This document shows, in pieces, positions 35,700 to 45,081 of a stretch of DNA of 64,000 bases. The DNA is from Beijerinckiaceae bacterium (GTDB lineage Bacteria > Pseudomonadota > Alphaproteobacteria > Rhizobiales > Beijerinckiaceae). Within the stretch, counting starts at the first letter, position 1; each line of letters starts with the position of its first letter. The stretch spans positions 186,001-250,000 of the forward strand of contig CANGJJ010000003.1 in assembly GCA_947454485.1 (NCBI GenBank), in the 5' to 3' direction. The notes beneath the pieces are model-generated. The model did no database searches and had not been told where the DNA came from. It saw nothing but the letters and a program-made list of their open reading frames with translations. The position numbers and the translations under genes are program-made.

Positions 35700-36221
35700 A
35701 TGGAATTTGTGCGTCTCTCGGAAGAAGATGGCTCATGGCAAAGCTTTTTGAGTGATTGGGAGGCGCAATGCGCACGTCTTGATGAGGACTTTGAGTCCTA
35801 TCTCTTCTCAGCGATCGATATTGTGAAAGATTTGGCGGCCCCGCCTTTGCAAACTCATTCTGGCGTTTATGCGATCAAAGACGCAGATGGCGTTTTTCTT
35901 CTCATGTGCCAATTAAATGCCGCGCATCTGCCCGGATATACAGGCCGTGTCTTGCGCGTTAGGCAGTTATGCTTTGCCCCTATGTATGATGTCGGTGAGC
36001 TGGATTTGGAGCATTATGCGCAGGCGCTTGTTGCCCTCTTTTATGAAATCGTGACGCTTTCAAAAAAAGATATGCCGGCAGCTCACATCAAATTTCACTT
36101 GAGAAGCCCGAATGATAGATTGTTTTTTACAGCGCTTGGGAGCGCGCTGATGCGCTCGGGTGAGTTCTCATCCGTTGTCATGCGTGGCGCGTGGCTCTAT
36201 ATCTCCAAAGCTAACAACTGA
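35700..36221 (+). CDS. hypothetical protein
   Basis: A 173-residue cytoplasmic protein I do not recognise. It is acidic at the N terminus (RLSEEDGSWQSFLSDWEAQC), has a central beta-rich part (GVYAIKDADGVFLLMCQLN, RVLRVRQLCFAPMYD) and helical YAQALVALFYEIVTLSKKDM. The middle resembles an acetyltransferase-like fold in rhythm only. The start is ATG 35700 with GGAG nine bases upstream; the in-frame ATG 35685 is less well placed. The tiny gene at 36236 follows after 14 bases, so they are probably co-transcribed. AT-rich leader (about 35630-35690) precedes it. Confidence 0.65.
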   Translation: MEFVRLSEEDGSWQSFLSDWEAQCARLDEDFESYLFSAIDIVKDLAAPPLQTHSGVYAIKDADGVFLLMCQLNAAHLPGYTGRVLRVRQLCFAPMYDVGELDLEHYAQALVALFYEIVTLSKKDMPAAHIKFHLRSPNDRLFFTALGSALMRSGEFSSVVMRGAWLYISKANN

Positions 36222-36235
36222 CCGGAGCCGGTTCG

Positions 36236-36367
36236 ATGGATGATCTGAAAAAAGCGATTGACGCTGCCGTCCGCGAAGCTTTGGCCGTCGTGGGCCTGCA
36301 AGGACTGAAGCAGACCTCGATGTTCATCTCCTCGCGCAAGCGCGCGAAGGTGAAGCAGGCGGCTTGA
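36236..36367 (+). CDS. 43-residue basic small protein
   Basis: A short frame with GGAG ten bases before ATG. The peptide starts MDDLKKAIDAAVREALAVVG and ends in a Lys/Arg-rich segment (SSRKRAKVKQAA). It is one amphipathic helix followed by a basic tail, which could bind nucleic acid or a partner protein. Located 14 bases after the 173-residue unknown gene, so likely its operon partner. Too short for most gene finders; real-gene evidence is ribosome site, spacing and composition only. Confidence 0.55.
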   Translation: MDDLKKAIDAAVREALAVVGLQGLKQTSMFISSRKRAKVKQAA

Positions 36368-36572
36368 GGGAAGCGTCATCGTCACGCGATCGACTGCAGC
36401 CCGCTCTTGGCAATCAAAGTCAGCACTTTAACGAAGGCCCGCTCGGCTGTTTTTCGCCGTGCTCCCATTTGCTCACCAAGCTCGCAGTGACATTCAAATA
36501 CGGTTTGAAGAGTAGGCGTCGCTCTGCAAAGGCGCCGCCAACCAGATGGTGCGCGGCGCCCAGTCTTAAGCC

Positions 36573-36812
36573 TTACCGCTTGTTGCGATAGCAATGCTGG
36601 CCCTGTGGGCCGGGATGGTAGCCACGGGGACAAGTGAATTGCGGGCGGCATTTGCCATGTGGCCCCCGGATCATGCCCGGACCGCAACCTGCGGCGACTT
36701 GGGTGATGTCCGCCCTTGCTGTGTTGTCTTGAGGTGTGATGGGCATGGCTCCGGCTGGAACCGATGTCATGGCGATGCCTGCGGCGAGCACGATGTAACG
36801 AAGGGCCTTCAT
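36573..36812 (-). CDS. small secreted Cys/Gly/Pro-rich protein
   Basis: A 79-residue exported protein with a clear signal peptide (MKALRYIVLAAGIAMTSVPA, then GAMP). The mature part has GCGPGMIRGPHGKCRPQF and CPRGYHPGPQGQHCYRN; the Gly-Cys-Gly-Pro repeat with spaced cysteines recalls small alphaproteobacterial secreted proteins that often come in several copies. The four cysteines could form two disulfides. A start close to GGACATTTTC is plausible. Function unknown. Confidence 0.7.
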   Translation of the reverse strand: MKALRYIVLAAGIAMTSVPAGAMPITPQDNTARADITQVAAGCGPGMIRGPHGKCRPQFTCPRGYHPGPQGQHCYRNKR

Positions 36813-36937
36813 GAAAATGTCCTTTCAATATGAGTGCGGTGTGAAGAAAAAATTGTTTCGCACCTGAATATGATAGTGCGAACCCACACATGAACACAGC
36901 ATTAACAGAGATCCTGCACTGGGCACCCCCAAAACAA

Positions 36938-36965
36938 GAAAGGCCGCCCCGAGGGACGGCCTTTC
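36938..36965 (-). terminator. terminator of the 25-codon gene
   Basis: A 9-bp stem GAAAGGCCG/CGGCCTTTC around CCCCGAGGGA. On the minus strand the sequence continues TTGTTTTG, giving a T-rich tail. It ends the short transcript starting near 37112. Confidence 0.75.
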
Positions 36966-37006
36966 CATTGTCATGACCGCGGCCCGTTCGGGTCACGAGG
37001 CGCCGC

Positions 37007-37084
37007 TCACGCGGGGCAAAACTCCTCACGAACAGGAGTCCAGATCCCGAATTCCGACCACCGCGGCTGAGGACAATGAGACAC
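37007..37084 (-). CDS. 25-codon ORF with a perfect Shine-Dalgarno site
   Basis: A tiny minus-strand frame that starts with GTG at 37084 and ends with TGA. Its peptide begins MSHCPQPRWSEFGIWTPVRE and ends EFCPA, with two Trp, two Phe and two Cys. Seven bases upstream, AAAGGAGGTGATCCA (37085-37099) is a full complement of the 16S rRNA 3' tail. A possible promoter TTGTAA-N16-CATACT lies at 37120-37147 and a terminator at 36938-36965, giving a transcript of about 175 bases. It could be a translated small protein, a leader, or an RNA that binds ribosomes. Not recognised by me as a named family. Confidence 0.55.
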   Translation of the reverse strand: MSHCPQPRWSEFGIWTPVREEFCPA

Positions 37085-37368
37085 TGGATCACCTCCTTTC
37101 GATTGTTGACGACAGGTTGAGTATGAATCTGATTCGCGGTTTTACAAAGAAAAGTTCTGCCTGAAAAAAATGCTCGGATGCACGAATGGTAGCCTTTGTG
37201 CTCCCAGCGCGTCACAGCGATTGTCCAATCTCTTATGGGCCTCAGCGCGCTCTTCCAGCTGATCCCCATGGTGCAGGCCTTTTCGGTGGGGGAGGTGCGG
37301 GCCGAAGGGGCGCGGATCCGGTACTGAGCGGGCGGCTTAACTTTTGGCTGCCAATAGGTCAGAAAGGG

Positions 37369-37394
37369 GCTCCCGTTTGAGCGGGAGTCGTTTT
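37369..37394 (+). terminator. hairpin with T-run just upstream of gltX
   Basis: A stem CTCCCG/CGGGAG with flanking wobble pairs, loop TTTGAG, followed by GTTTTC. It ends 12 bases before the gltX start codon. It may end an upstream transcript or act as a leader terminator for gltX; the 240-base stretch before it holds no gene that I can support. Confidence 0.5.
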
Positions 37395-37405
37395 CAGGGC
37401 TTTTC

Positions 37406-38746
37406 ATGCGCACGCCAACCGTCCGCTTTGCACCATCTCCCACGGGCCGCATCCATCTGGGCAATGCGCGCACGGCGCTGTTCAACTATCTCTTCGCCCG
37501 CCGCCATGCGGGGCGCTTCATCCTGCGCTTTGACGACACCGACCTTGAGCGCTCGCGCGAAGAATATGCGCAGGCCATCGAGGTCGATCTCACCTGGCTT
37601 GGCATCACGCCCGATCTGACCGTGCGGCAAAGTCAGCGTTTCGCCCTCTATGCGGCGGCCGCTGACAAGCTCAAGGCCATGGGCCGCCTCTATCCTTGTT
37701 TTGAGACGGCGGACGAGCTTGACCGTCGCCGCAAGCGCCAGATCGGTCGCGGCCTGCCGCCCGTCTATGACCGCGCCGCTCTCAAGCTCACGCAAGAGGA
37801 GAAGGCCGAACTGATCGCGCAGGGGCGCAAACCCCATTGGCGCTTCCAGCTCGATCATCGCACCGTGAACTGGAACGATCTTGTGCGCGGGCCGAGCCAT
37901 ATTGATTGCGCCTCGCTGTCAGACCCTGTGTTGATGCGTGAAGATGGCAGCTGGCTCTATACGCTTCCCTCCGTCGTGGATGATCTTGATCTTGGCGTGA
38001 CCCATGTCATTCGCGGCGAAGATCATGTCACCAACACGGCAGTACAGATCCAGCTCTTCGAATTGCTCGGCAGTGCCGATCGCGTCCCCGATTTTGCGCA
38101 TCACAATCTGCTCGCCTCTTCGTCGGGCGAGGGCCTGTCGAAGCGCTCTGGCGCCCTCTCCATCGCGGGGCTGCGCGACTCTGGCATTGAGTCTTTGGCG
38201 GTTGCAACTTTGGCGGTGCTCACCGGCTCATCGGATTCGGTGCAAGCGGTGCGCTCGCTCGATGAATTGCAGGTGAAATTCGACATCACCCATACATCGC
38301 GCGGCTCAGCCAAATTCGATCCCGCCGAGCTCGATGGTTTGAGTGCGCGCACTTTGCATGGGCTTGATTATGAGGCCGTGCAAGATCGCCTTGCGGCTCA
38401 CGACATCGCTGGCCACAAAGCTGAGCCATTCTGGCTCGCGGTGCGCGGCAATCTCACAACCTTCCTTGATGTCACTGTCTGGTGGCGCGTGGTGGAGGGC
38501 GAGATTGAGCGCGTGGTGGAAGATCGCGAGCTGCTCGACGCAGCTTTGCGTCTTCTGCCGCCCGAGCCTTGGGATGCTACGACCTTCGCTCAGTGGAATG
38601 GTGCCATCAAGCAAGCGACAGGGCGCAAGGGCAAAGCGCTCTTCCATCCGCTGCGTCTGGCTTTGACGGGCCGCGAACAGGGGCCGGAAATGGCCAATCT
38701 GTTGCCCTTGATCGGCCGTGCGCGGGTTACAGCGCGGCTCGTTTAA
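37406..38746 (+). CDS. gltX: glutamate--tRNA ligase (short second-type)
   Basis: A 446-residue class I aminoacyl-tRNA synthetase charging tRNA with glutamate. The HIGH-like signature is [20 protein letters not shown], followed by [13 protein letters not shown], and the KMSKS-like loop is [10 protein letters not shown]. Many alphaproteobacteria carry two GltX proteins; the shorter copy without extra C-terminal domain is like this one and in some species mischarges tRNA-Gln for later amidation by GatCAB. That role is inference. Its stop overlaps the convergent DUF2865 gene by four bases (TTAA). Confidence 0.92.
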   Translation: MRTPTVRFAPSPTGRIHLGNARTALFNYLFARRHAGRFILRFDDTDLERSREEYAQAIEVDLTWLGITPDLTVRQSQRFALYAAAADKLKAMGRLYPCFETADELDRRRKRQIGRGLPPVYDRAALKLTQEEKAELIAQGRKPHWRFQLDHRTVNWNDLVRGPSHIDCASLSDPVLMREDGSWLYTLPSVVDDLDLGVTHVIRGEDHVTNTAVQIQLFELLGSADRVPDFAHHNLLASSSGEGLSKRSGALSIAGLRDSGIESLAVATLAVLTGSSDSVQAVRSLDELQVKFDITHTSRGSAKFDPAELDGLSARTLHGLDYEAVQDRLAAHDIAGHKAEPFWLAVRGNLTTFLDVTVWWRVVEGEIERVVEDRELLDAALRLLPPEPWDATTFAQWNGAIKQATGRKGKALFHPLRLALTGREQGPEMANLLPLIGRARVTARLV

Positions 38747-39765
38747 CGCGCGCTGGCAGCGACGGGCGTTGCGGTTGCGGGCGCCGGTGCGCTTGCAGAG
38801 GGTTTGGGCTTTTGCGGCGCGGCGGGCTTTTGCGGTGTCGCAGGCTTGGCGCTTGCGGCCGGTTTGGCGGGCGCGGTGGGGCGCGCGCGCGACAGCTCTT
38901 CAGACTTTTGCTGCGTCACGATGATATCGCCGGCGGTGCGGCCGAGCAGAACTTCAGCATCGGCGAGCGCTTGCACCCAGCTTTTATCAGCCGGTTTGCA
39001 GGTGCAGGTTGAGTCATATTTCGTGCGATAGCGAAACGCATTGGCCATGCCGCGATAGGGCTGGCCATCGAGACCCACCGCATCGTCGATCTCGCCGCTC
39101 GATGTGGTGATATAGACCTTGGCTTCTGTACCGGGGCAGAGGGCGCGGCACATATCAGCCAGGCCTTCCGAGCCGCCCTTGCGCGCATTATTGGCGAGGG
39201 GAAAGAAGCCACCATCACAGCTGCGCACACACATGGCCTTGGCGCTCATGCGCGGCCCGCCCTCCTCAGGCTGTTCACCGCCGGGCATTTCGCTGCCACC
39301 AAACAAACGTTCGAACATGCCAGCTTGGCTGCCTTGGCTGGGGGCAGGTTGCGGGCTGCGGCAAAAGGCATTGTAGCGGGCGACGAGTTCTTCACGGGTG
39401 CCGCCCATGGCCTGGCGACCCTGCGCCTGCAGGCTGGCGATATTCTCACGCATGCGCTGCATCTGAGATTGCAGGCCGGTGCATTCACGCGGCGGGGCGC
39501 TGCCGAAGAACAAGAAGGGCTTGTTGTAGCAACCAATGGACTGGGCATAGCTCTGCGTGCGTTCCAGCTCATATTGCTGCTTGCGCAAAGCATCATCAAA
39601 AGTCGCGACAGAGGCAGGATTGGGGGCCGCGCCCCCTTGGCCGATCTGCTGCATCAGCACGGCGCAATCGACTGCCTGTGCCACGGCACCGACCGTGCTG
39701 GCCACAAGCGCGAGGCTCGCCATGAATGCGCGTGCGCTGCGGGCAGCAGGCAGAAAACCAGCCAT
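38743..39765 (-). CDS. DUF2865 domain protein, exported
   Basis: A 340-residue exported protein. The signal region is [20 protein letters not shown]; cleavage near VAQA. The DUF2865 core (residues about 180-285) has [35 protein letters not shown] and the paired cysteines of [12 protein letters not shown]. The C-terminal third is rich in Ala, Pro and Lys. DUF2865 is restricted to Hyphomicrobiales, so it is a lineage marker. I set the start at ATG 39765 (GAGGA upstream). Function unknown; a cell-envelope role is likely given the signal peptide and disulfide pattern. Confidence 0.82.
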   Translation of the reverse strand: MAGFLPAARSARAFMASLALVASTVGAVAQAVDCAVLMQQIGQGGAAPNPASVATFDDALRKQQYELERTQSYAQSIGCYNKPFLFFGSAPPRECTGLQSQMQRMRENIASLQAQGRQAMGGTREELVARYNAFCRSPQPAPSQGSQAGMFERLFGGSEMPGGEQPEEGGPRMSAKAMCVRSCDGGFFPLANNARKGGSEGLADMCRALCPGTEAKVYITTSSGEIDDAVGLDGQPYRGMANAFRYRTKYDSTCTCKPADKSWVQALADAEVLLGRTAGDIIVTQQKSEELSRARPTAPAKPAASAKPATPQKPAAPQKPKPSASAPAPATATPVAASAR

Positions 39766-39862
39766 CTCGTCCTCGGGGTTACCACCAGCCCGGCACGAAT
39801 CCGGGGGAAGGGGGGTCAATGACCCTCTTTATCTCGTTCCCATTGGTGGCGGCAATGAGGCG

Positions 39863-40234
39863 CTAGCGGGTGCAGGCGATGACGAGGTCATCCCGGCCCG
39901 TGCGCAGGGCCGCGCTCTGGATGGGGGTCGAGGCTGTGATGTCAGAGGCCAACCCATAGGCGCTGGCATGTCCAAAGCCGCGCGACTGGCAAAAAGCGTC
40001 CGAGATCGCCTTGCCGCAGGCGGCCTTGGCCACGAAACAGTCCGAAATGCCATAGCCCTCGGAGGCTGGAATGACGACCGTTTCGGTCTCCGCCTGTGCG
40101 GGGGCGGCGGCGATCAGCAGGGCTGCGCAAAGCGTGGCACGAAGCGGGTGCAGGAGGGTCAAGAGCGTCAGGCCCGGAAGGTCAGAGAAGCAGGGCCGCA
40201 CTCTCCCCCATGGCGCTGAAAAAAACCTTAACAT
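39863..40234 (-). CDS. small exported protein, unknown function
   Basis: A 123-residue protein with a long basic N-region, a hydrophobic segment (ATLCAALLIAAAPAQAE) and cleavage near AQAE. The mature part ETVVIPASEGYGISDCFVAK and CGKAISDAFCQSRGF with regular cysteines is a pattern that I associate with small alphaproteobacterial secreted proteins. The start is uncertain; a shorter signal peptide is possible. It is divergent from the cysS operon, with the leader of that operon in between. Confidence 0.6.
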   Translation of the reverse strand: MLRFFSAPWGRVRPCFSDLPGLTLLTLLHPLRATLCAALLIAAAPAQAETETVVIPASEGYGISDCFVAKAACGKAISDAFCQSRGFGHASAYGLASDITASTPIQSAALRTGRDDLVIACTR

Positions 40235-40276
40235 GGCTCAAAGGCCTGCTCGCACTATGGTGGGAGGCCTATCCTG

Positions 40277-40306
40277 CTTGACGAAAACCGCTCATGCCGC
40301 CATGGT
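40277..40306 (+). promoter_or_regulatory. predicted promoter for the cysS-cimA leader
   Basis: CTTGACG (-35, 40277-40283) is followed at 17 bases by CATGGT (weak -10, 40301-40306). The expected start of transcription falls at about 40313, which is the A of the leader peptide ATG. Such leaderless leader peptides are known for trpL of Sinorhizobium. The -35 is good, the -10 weak. Confidence 0.45.
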
Positions 40307-40312
40307 GCGCGC

Positions 40313-40357
40313 ATGACGCACACGATCCTCATCTGCCGGATCATTATTATCAGCTAG
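40313..40357 (+). CDS. isoleucine-rich leader peptide of the cysS operon
   Basis: A 14-codon frame, [14 protein letters not shown], ending in TAG. Six of fourteen codons are Ile, four of them consecutive (40340-40351), with one Leu and one Cys. No Shine-Dalgarno is seen, but the predicted transcription start coincides with the ATG, so it could be read as a leaderless message. Its stop codon falls inside segment 1 of the RNA structure described next. The operon downstream includes citramalate synthase, an isoleucine-pathway enzyme, which fits an Ile-sensing role. Confidence 0.65.
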   Translation: MTHTILICRIIIIS

Positions 40358-40424
40358 CGCTTTCGCTGGCCGGTGCCGTCTTGTCTTCACAACAAGGTCC
40401 GTCAACCGAGCCAGCAAGGCTCGG
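40353..40424 (+). promoter_or_regulatory. attenuator: three mutually exclusive hairpins controlling the cysS ribosome site
   Basis: Segment pairings read from sequence: 1:2 is GCTAGCG (40353-40359) with CGCTGGC (40364-40370); 2:3 is GCTGGCCGGT (40365-40374) with 40405-40415, ten pairs with one bulged A; 3:4 is CCGAGCC (40406-40412) with GGCTCGG (40418-40424). The 3:4 stem covers the first bases of the GGAG (40423-40426) ahead of the cysS ATG. A ribosome paused at the Ile codons would mask segment 1, favour 2:3 and free the ribosome site; one at the stop codon would mask 2 and allow 3:4. No U-run follows 3:4, so control should act at translation. Confidence 0.6.
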
Positions 40425-40431
40425 AGACCCT

Positions 40432-41852
<1,421 letters not shown>

Positions 41853-41856
<4 letters not shown>

Positions 41857-42344
41857 CAGCCTCTCTGCGTCCCTTTTTGAAAGAAGATCTCGAGCTTCTC
41901 GCCGAGATCTTCTGCGCGAGTATCGAAGGCCTCACGCAAGATGATTATGATGAGGAGCAGCGCGCGGCCTGGATGGCTGGTGTGCTGGAGGATGAAGAGG
42001 CCTTTTTGAAGCGCCTCACCGATCAGCTCACCATTCTCGTTCTGGAAGATGGCGACCCTGTTGGCTTTGCTAGCCTGCGCGGTACCGATGAGCTTGATCT
42101 CCTCTATGTCCATCCCGTCTATGCGCGCCAAGGCTATGGCACAGCGCTGGCGGATGCGTTGGAGCGATTGGCACATGGGCGCGGGGCCAAAGCCATTATC
42201 ACCAATGCGAGCGAAACGGCGCGGCCCTTCTTTGAAAAGCGCGGCTATGTCGGTCAATCGCGCAATACGATCATCATGGGCGGCGAATGGCTCGCCAATA
42301 CAGTGATGCGCAAAGATCTTGAGAAAGCGGAGAAGCTGCAATGA
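41853..42344 (+). CDS. GNAT-family N-acetyltransferase
   Basis: A 163-residue acetyltransferase between cysS and cimA. Strand-helix order starts [20 protein letters not shown], has [20 protein letters not shown] with the acetyl-CoA loop RQGYGT, and ends with [18 protein letters not shown], typical of GNAT proteins acting on small amines or peptides. GGAGGTC lies before the ATG, which overlaps the cysS stop. The stop overlaps the cimA start (ATGA at 42341). The tight coupling argues for one operon; its substrate is unknown. Confidence 0.85.
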
Positions 42345-43930
42345 GCCGCGAACGCCTTTATCTCTTCGATACAACTTTGCGCGATGGTGCGCAGACAACG
42401 GGCGTCGATTTTTCCATCGACGACAAGCGCAATATTGCGGGCCTGCTGGATGAGCTGGGCATCGACTATGTGGAGGGCGGCTATCCCGGCGCCAATCCGC
42501 TCGATACCGAATTCTTCAAAAAGAAACCGGTGAAGCGCGCGCATTTTGCAGCCTTCGGCATGACCAAACGCGCGGGCCGCTCGGCCTCTAATGATCCGGG
42601 CATTGCGGGCCTGATGGAGGCTGATGCCGATGTCATCACCTTTGTCGCCAAGACTTGGGACTATCATGTCCATGTGGCGCTTGGTTGCACGCTCGAGGAA
42701 AATCTCGATGGCATCGCCGACAGTATCAAATATGTGCGCCAGCATGGCCGCGAAGCGATTCTGGACTGCGAACATTTCTTTGATGGCTACAAGGCCAATC
42801 CCGATTATGCGCTGCAATGTGCGCGCACAGCCCATGAGGCTGGGGCCCGCTGGATTGTGCTGTGCGATACCAATGGTGGCTCACTCCCCCATGAGATCGA
42901 AGCCATTGTGACGGAAGTCGCCAAACATGTGCCGGGCTCGCATCTGGGCATTCATGCGCATAATGACACCGAAAATGCGGTGGCCAATTCTCTGGCGGCC
43001 GTGCGCGCAGGGGCTCGCCATATTCAAGGCACGCTGAATGGTCTTGGCGAGCGCTGCGGCAATGCCAATCTCACCTCGCTCATCCCGACACTTCTTCTGA
43101 AGAAGGACTATGCGGAGAAGTTCGAGATCGGCGTGGGCGCGGACAAGCTCGCCTCCATCACCAAGATCAGCCACACTCTGGATGAATTGCTGAACCGCGC
43201 GCCCAATCGCCATGCGCCCTATGTCGGCGCTTCGGCCTTTGCGACCAAGGCTGGCATTCATGCCTCGGCGGTTTTGAAAGATCCGCGCACCTATGAACAT
43301 GTGACGCCTGACAGCGTTGGCAATCAGCGCCGCGTTTTGGTCTCTGACCAAGCCGGCAAGTCCAACATTTTGGCCGAGCTTGAGCGCATCGGCGTGAAGG
43401 TTGCCAAAGATGATCCGCGCGTAACGCGGGTTCTGGAAGAAGTGAAAGAGAAAGAGGCCTTGGGCTATGCCTATGAAGGCGCCGATGCGTCTTTCGAATT
43501 GCTGGCGCGCCGGATGCTGGGCGAAGTGCCGAATTATTTTTCCGTCGAGCGTTTCCGCGTCAATGTGGAGCGCCGCCACAATGCTGCGGGCGAATTGGCG
43601 ACTGTTAGCGAGGCCATCGTCAAAGTCGTGGTTGATGGGGAAGAGTTCATCTCGGCCGCCGAAGGCAATGGCCCCGTCAATGCGCTGGATCTGGCGTTGC
43701 GCAAAGACCTTGGCAAATATCAGCGCTTCATTTCAGATCTGGAGCTGCTCGATTATCGTGTGCGCGTGTTTCAGGGCGGCACGGATGCCGTCACCCGCGT
43801 TCTGATCGAATTTGGCGATAAGGATGGGGCGCGTTGGTCGACCGTTGGCGTCTCGGCCAATATTATCGACGCCTCGTTTCAGGCGCTCACCGATGCCATC
43901 GTGTATAAATTGATGAAGGCCCAAGCTTGA
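42341..43930 (+). CDS. cimA: (R)-citramalate synthase
   Basis: A 529-residue alpha-isopropylmalate-synthase-family enzyme making citramalate from pyruvate and acetyl-CoA, the threonine-independent entry to isoleucine. N-terminal TIM-barrel marks are LFDTTLRDGAQTTGVDFS and the metal motif HAHNDTENAVANSLAAV, followed by HIQGTLNGLGERCGNANL. The C-terminal regulatory domain (residues about 395-529) would bind the feedback inhibitor isoleucine. The longer length than homocitrate synthase and the missing NifV-type context support CimA. Translationally coupled to the GNAT gene. A long hairpin follows. Confidence 0.92.
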   Translation: MSRERLYLFDTTLRDGAQTTGVDFSIDDKRNIAGLLDELGIDYVEGGYPGANPLDTEFFKKKPVKRAHFAAFGMTKRAGRSASNDPGIAGLMEADADVITFVAKTWDYHVHVALGCTLEENLDGIADSIKYVRQHGREAILDCEHFFDGYKANPDYALQCARTAHEAGARWIVLCDTNGGSLPHEIEAIVTEVAKHVPGSHLGIHAHNDTENAVANSLAAVRAGARHIQGTLNGLGERCGNANLTSLIPTLLLKKDYAEKFEIGVGADKLASITKISHTLDELLNRAPNRHAPYVGASAFATKAGIHASAVLKDPRTYEHVTPDSVGNQRRVLVSDQAGKSNILAELERIGVKVAKDDPRVTRVLEEVKEKEALGYAYEGADASFELLARRMLGEVPNYFSVERFRVNVERRHNAAGELATVSEAIVKVVVDGEEFISAAEGNGPVNALDLALRKDLGKYQRFISDLELLDYRVRVFQGGTDAVTRVLIEFGDKDGARWSTVGVSANIIDASFQALTDAIVYKLMKAQA

Positions 43931-43945
43931 GGCTTGGACCTTCAT
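43913..43945 (+). terminator. hairpin over the 3' end of cimA
   Basis: ATGAAGG plus CCAAGC pair with GCTTGG plus CCTTCAT, 13 base pairs with one mismatch and loop TTGAG, including the TGA stop region. No T-run follows, so it may be a processing or Rho-linked 3' end. Confidence 0.55.
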
Positions 43946-43970
43946 GAATAGTCAGTGCTGACGGGGCGCG

Positions 43971-44315
43971 TTACTCAACCAGAGTGATGCGCTTGTCTTT
44001 GCACAGATTGACATTGGCCACTTCGACAGTGGTGCCATCTTCAAACATGCCATCGACGGAGACGACGCAGCCGGCCTTGTTCGGCACTTTGCCGTTGGCT
44101 TGCTTGCCCGCACCCACATTGGTGGCCACGGTGATGACTTCGCCACCCTTGGTGACGACGGCGAGTTCGACCAAGGCCGCTTCACGCTTGTTGTCGACCA
44201 GAACGGTCATGGAGGGCACTTCCTTCGCCTTCGGCTTGGACTGCGCCATCACGGGGGCGCTCACCAGCACGGGGGCGAGAAGGGCAGACAGGGTCAATAC
44301 GCGAACTAGGGCCAT
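43971..44315 (-). CDS. small exported protein, unknown function
   Basis: A 114-residue exported protein with signal peptide MALVRVLTLSALLAPVLVSA, cleavage near MAQS. The mature part is a short beta-rich domain with repeated Val-Thr-Val patterns (MTVLVDNKREAALVELAVVT, ITVATNVGAGKQANGKVPNK) and two cysteines (GCVVSV, NLCKDK). GGAGGAC lies before the ATG on its strand. It lies convergent to cimA. I do not recognise a named family. Confidence 0.65.
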   Translation of the reverse strand: MALVRVLTLSALLAPVLVSAPVMAQSKPKAKEVPSMTVLVDNKREAALVELAVVTKGGEVITVATNVGAGKQANGKVPNKAGCVVSVDGMFEDGTTVEVANVNLCKDKRITLVE

Positions 44316-44385
44316 GGAGTCCTCCTAAGATCCTTAATCCTAGCTTCACCATGTACCTGAATGCAATTCCGCCGTTCAAACGAGG

Positions 44386-45000
44386 TTAAAGGCGAGGGTC
44401 CAGCTGGTCACTTGCCCCTTGCCGGGCGGCACTGTCGACCGCTTTGGCCAGCATGGGGATGACGTCCTCGATTTTCTCGGCCACCAGATAGCGCACTTCA
44501 AATTCGGGGCGGATGAAACCAGCATCGCGCATATGGGCAAAGAGGGAGAGCAGGGGACGCCAGAAGCCGCCCACATCGGCCAGAAGAACGGGCTTGCGGT
44601 GGCGGCCCAGCTGCACCCAGGTCAATTGCTCAACAAGCTCTTCAAGGGTGCCCACCCCGCCGGGCAGGGCGACGAATGCATCAGCCCGCTCGAACATGAT
44701 CCGTTTGCGGGTGTGCATATCGGGCACGACGACAAGATCTTGCGCCTCGCGCAGCATCAATTCGCGCCCCTTTAGAAAATCGGGAATGATTCCCGTTACA
44801 TGGCCGCCGGCTTGCAGAACCGCGCGGGCGGTGATGCCCATCAGGCCATTGTTGCCCCCGCCATAGACGAGGCCGAGGCCAGATTGGGCCAGAGCAGTGC
44901 CTAATTGCTCTGCAGCAGCGCGATATCTTGGATCATCACCGGGGGCAGAGCCGCAATACACACATACATTGCGAAGAGAGCTGGTCATGAGTTCGTCCAT
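44386..45000 (-). CDS. LOG-family protein (TIGR00730, nucleotide 5'-monophosphate phosphoribohydrolase-like)
   Basis: A 204-residue Rossmann-fold protein. The two signature motifs are present: VYGGGNNGLMGITARAVLQA and the catalytic PGGVGTLEELVEQLTW; the N terminus has VCVYCGSAPGDDPRY. Members release the base from N6-modified AMP (cytokinin activation in plants) or act as purine monophosphate nucleosidases. The start is uncertain between ATG 45000 and ATG 44988. It is divergent from the LysM protein gene. Confidence 0.92.
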   Translation of the reverse strand: MDELMTSSLRNVCVYCGSAPGDDPRYRAAAEQLGTALAQSGLGLVYGGGNNGLMGITARAVLQAGGHVTGIIPDFLKGRELMLREAQDLVVVPDMHTRKRIMFERADAFVALPGGVGTLEELVEQLTWVQLGRHRKPVLLADVGGFWRPLLSLFAHMRDAGFIRPEFEVRYLVAEKIEDVIPMLAKAVDSAARQGASDQLDPRL

Positions 45001-45081
45001 AAAGGCTCAACCCTGTTGGCGCCCAAAGGTGGCGCTGTTTCCCCAACAAGGTTAGGCTGGACGTCTAAAGAAGGGATTATT

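Noticed and set aside
37085-37100. Plus-strand TGGATCACCTCCTTTC resembling the 3' end of 16S rRNA
   Set aside because: Flanking bases do not match helix 45 of 16S; it is better explained as a strong minus-strand ribosome-binding site.
37235-37327. 30-codon plus-strand frame (MGLSALFQLIPMVQAFSVGE start) ahead of gltX
   Set aside because: The hydrophobic peptide looks protein-like, but no ribosome site or promoter was seen; could be a remnant.
44905-45081. 59-codon extension before the LysM protein start
   Set aside because: It overlaps the LOG-family gene on the other strand and lacks a signal-like sequence; ATG 45082 has AAGGGA upstream.
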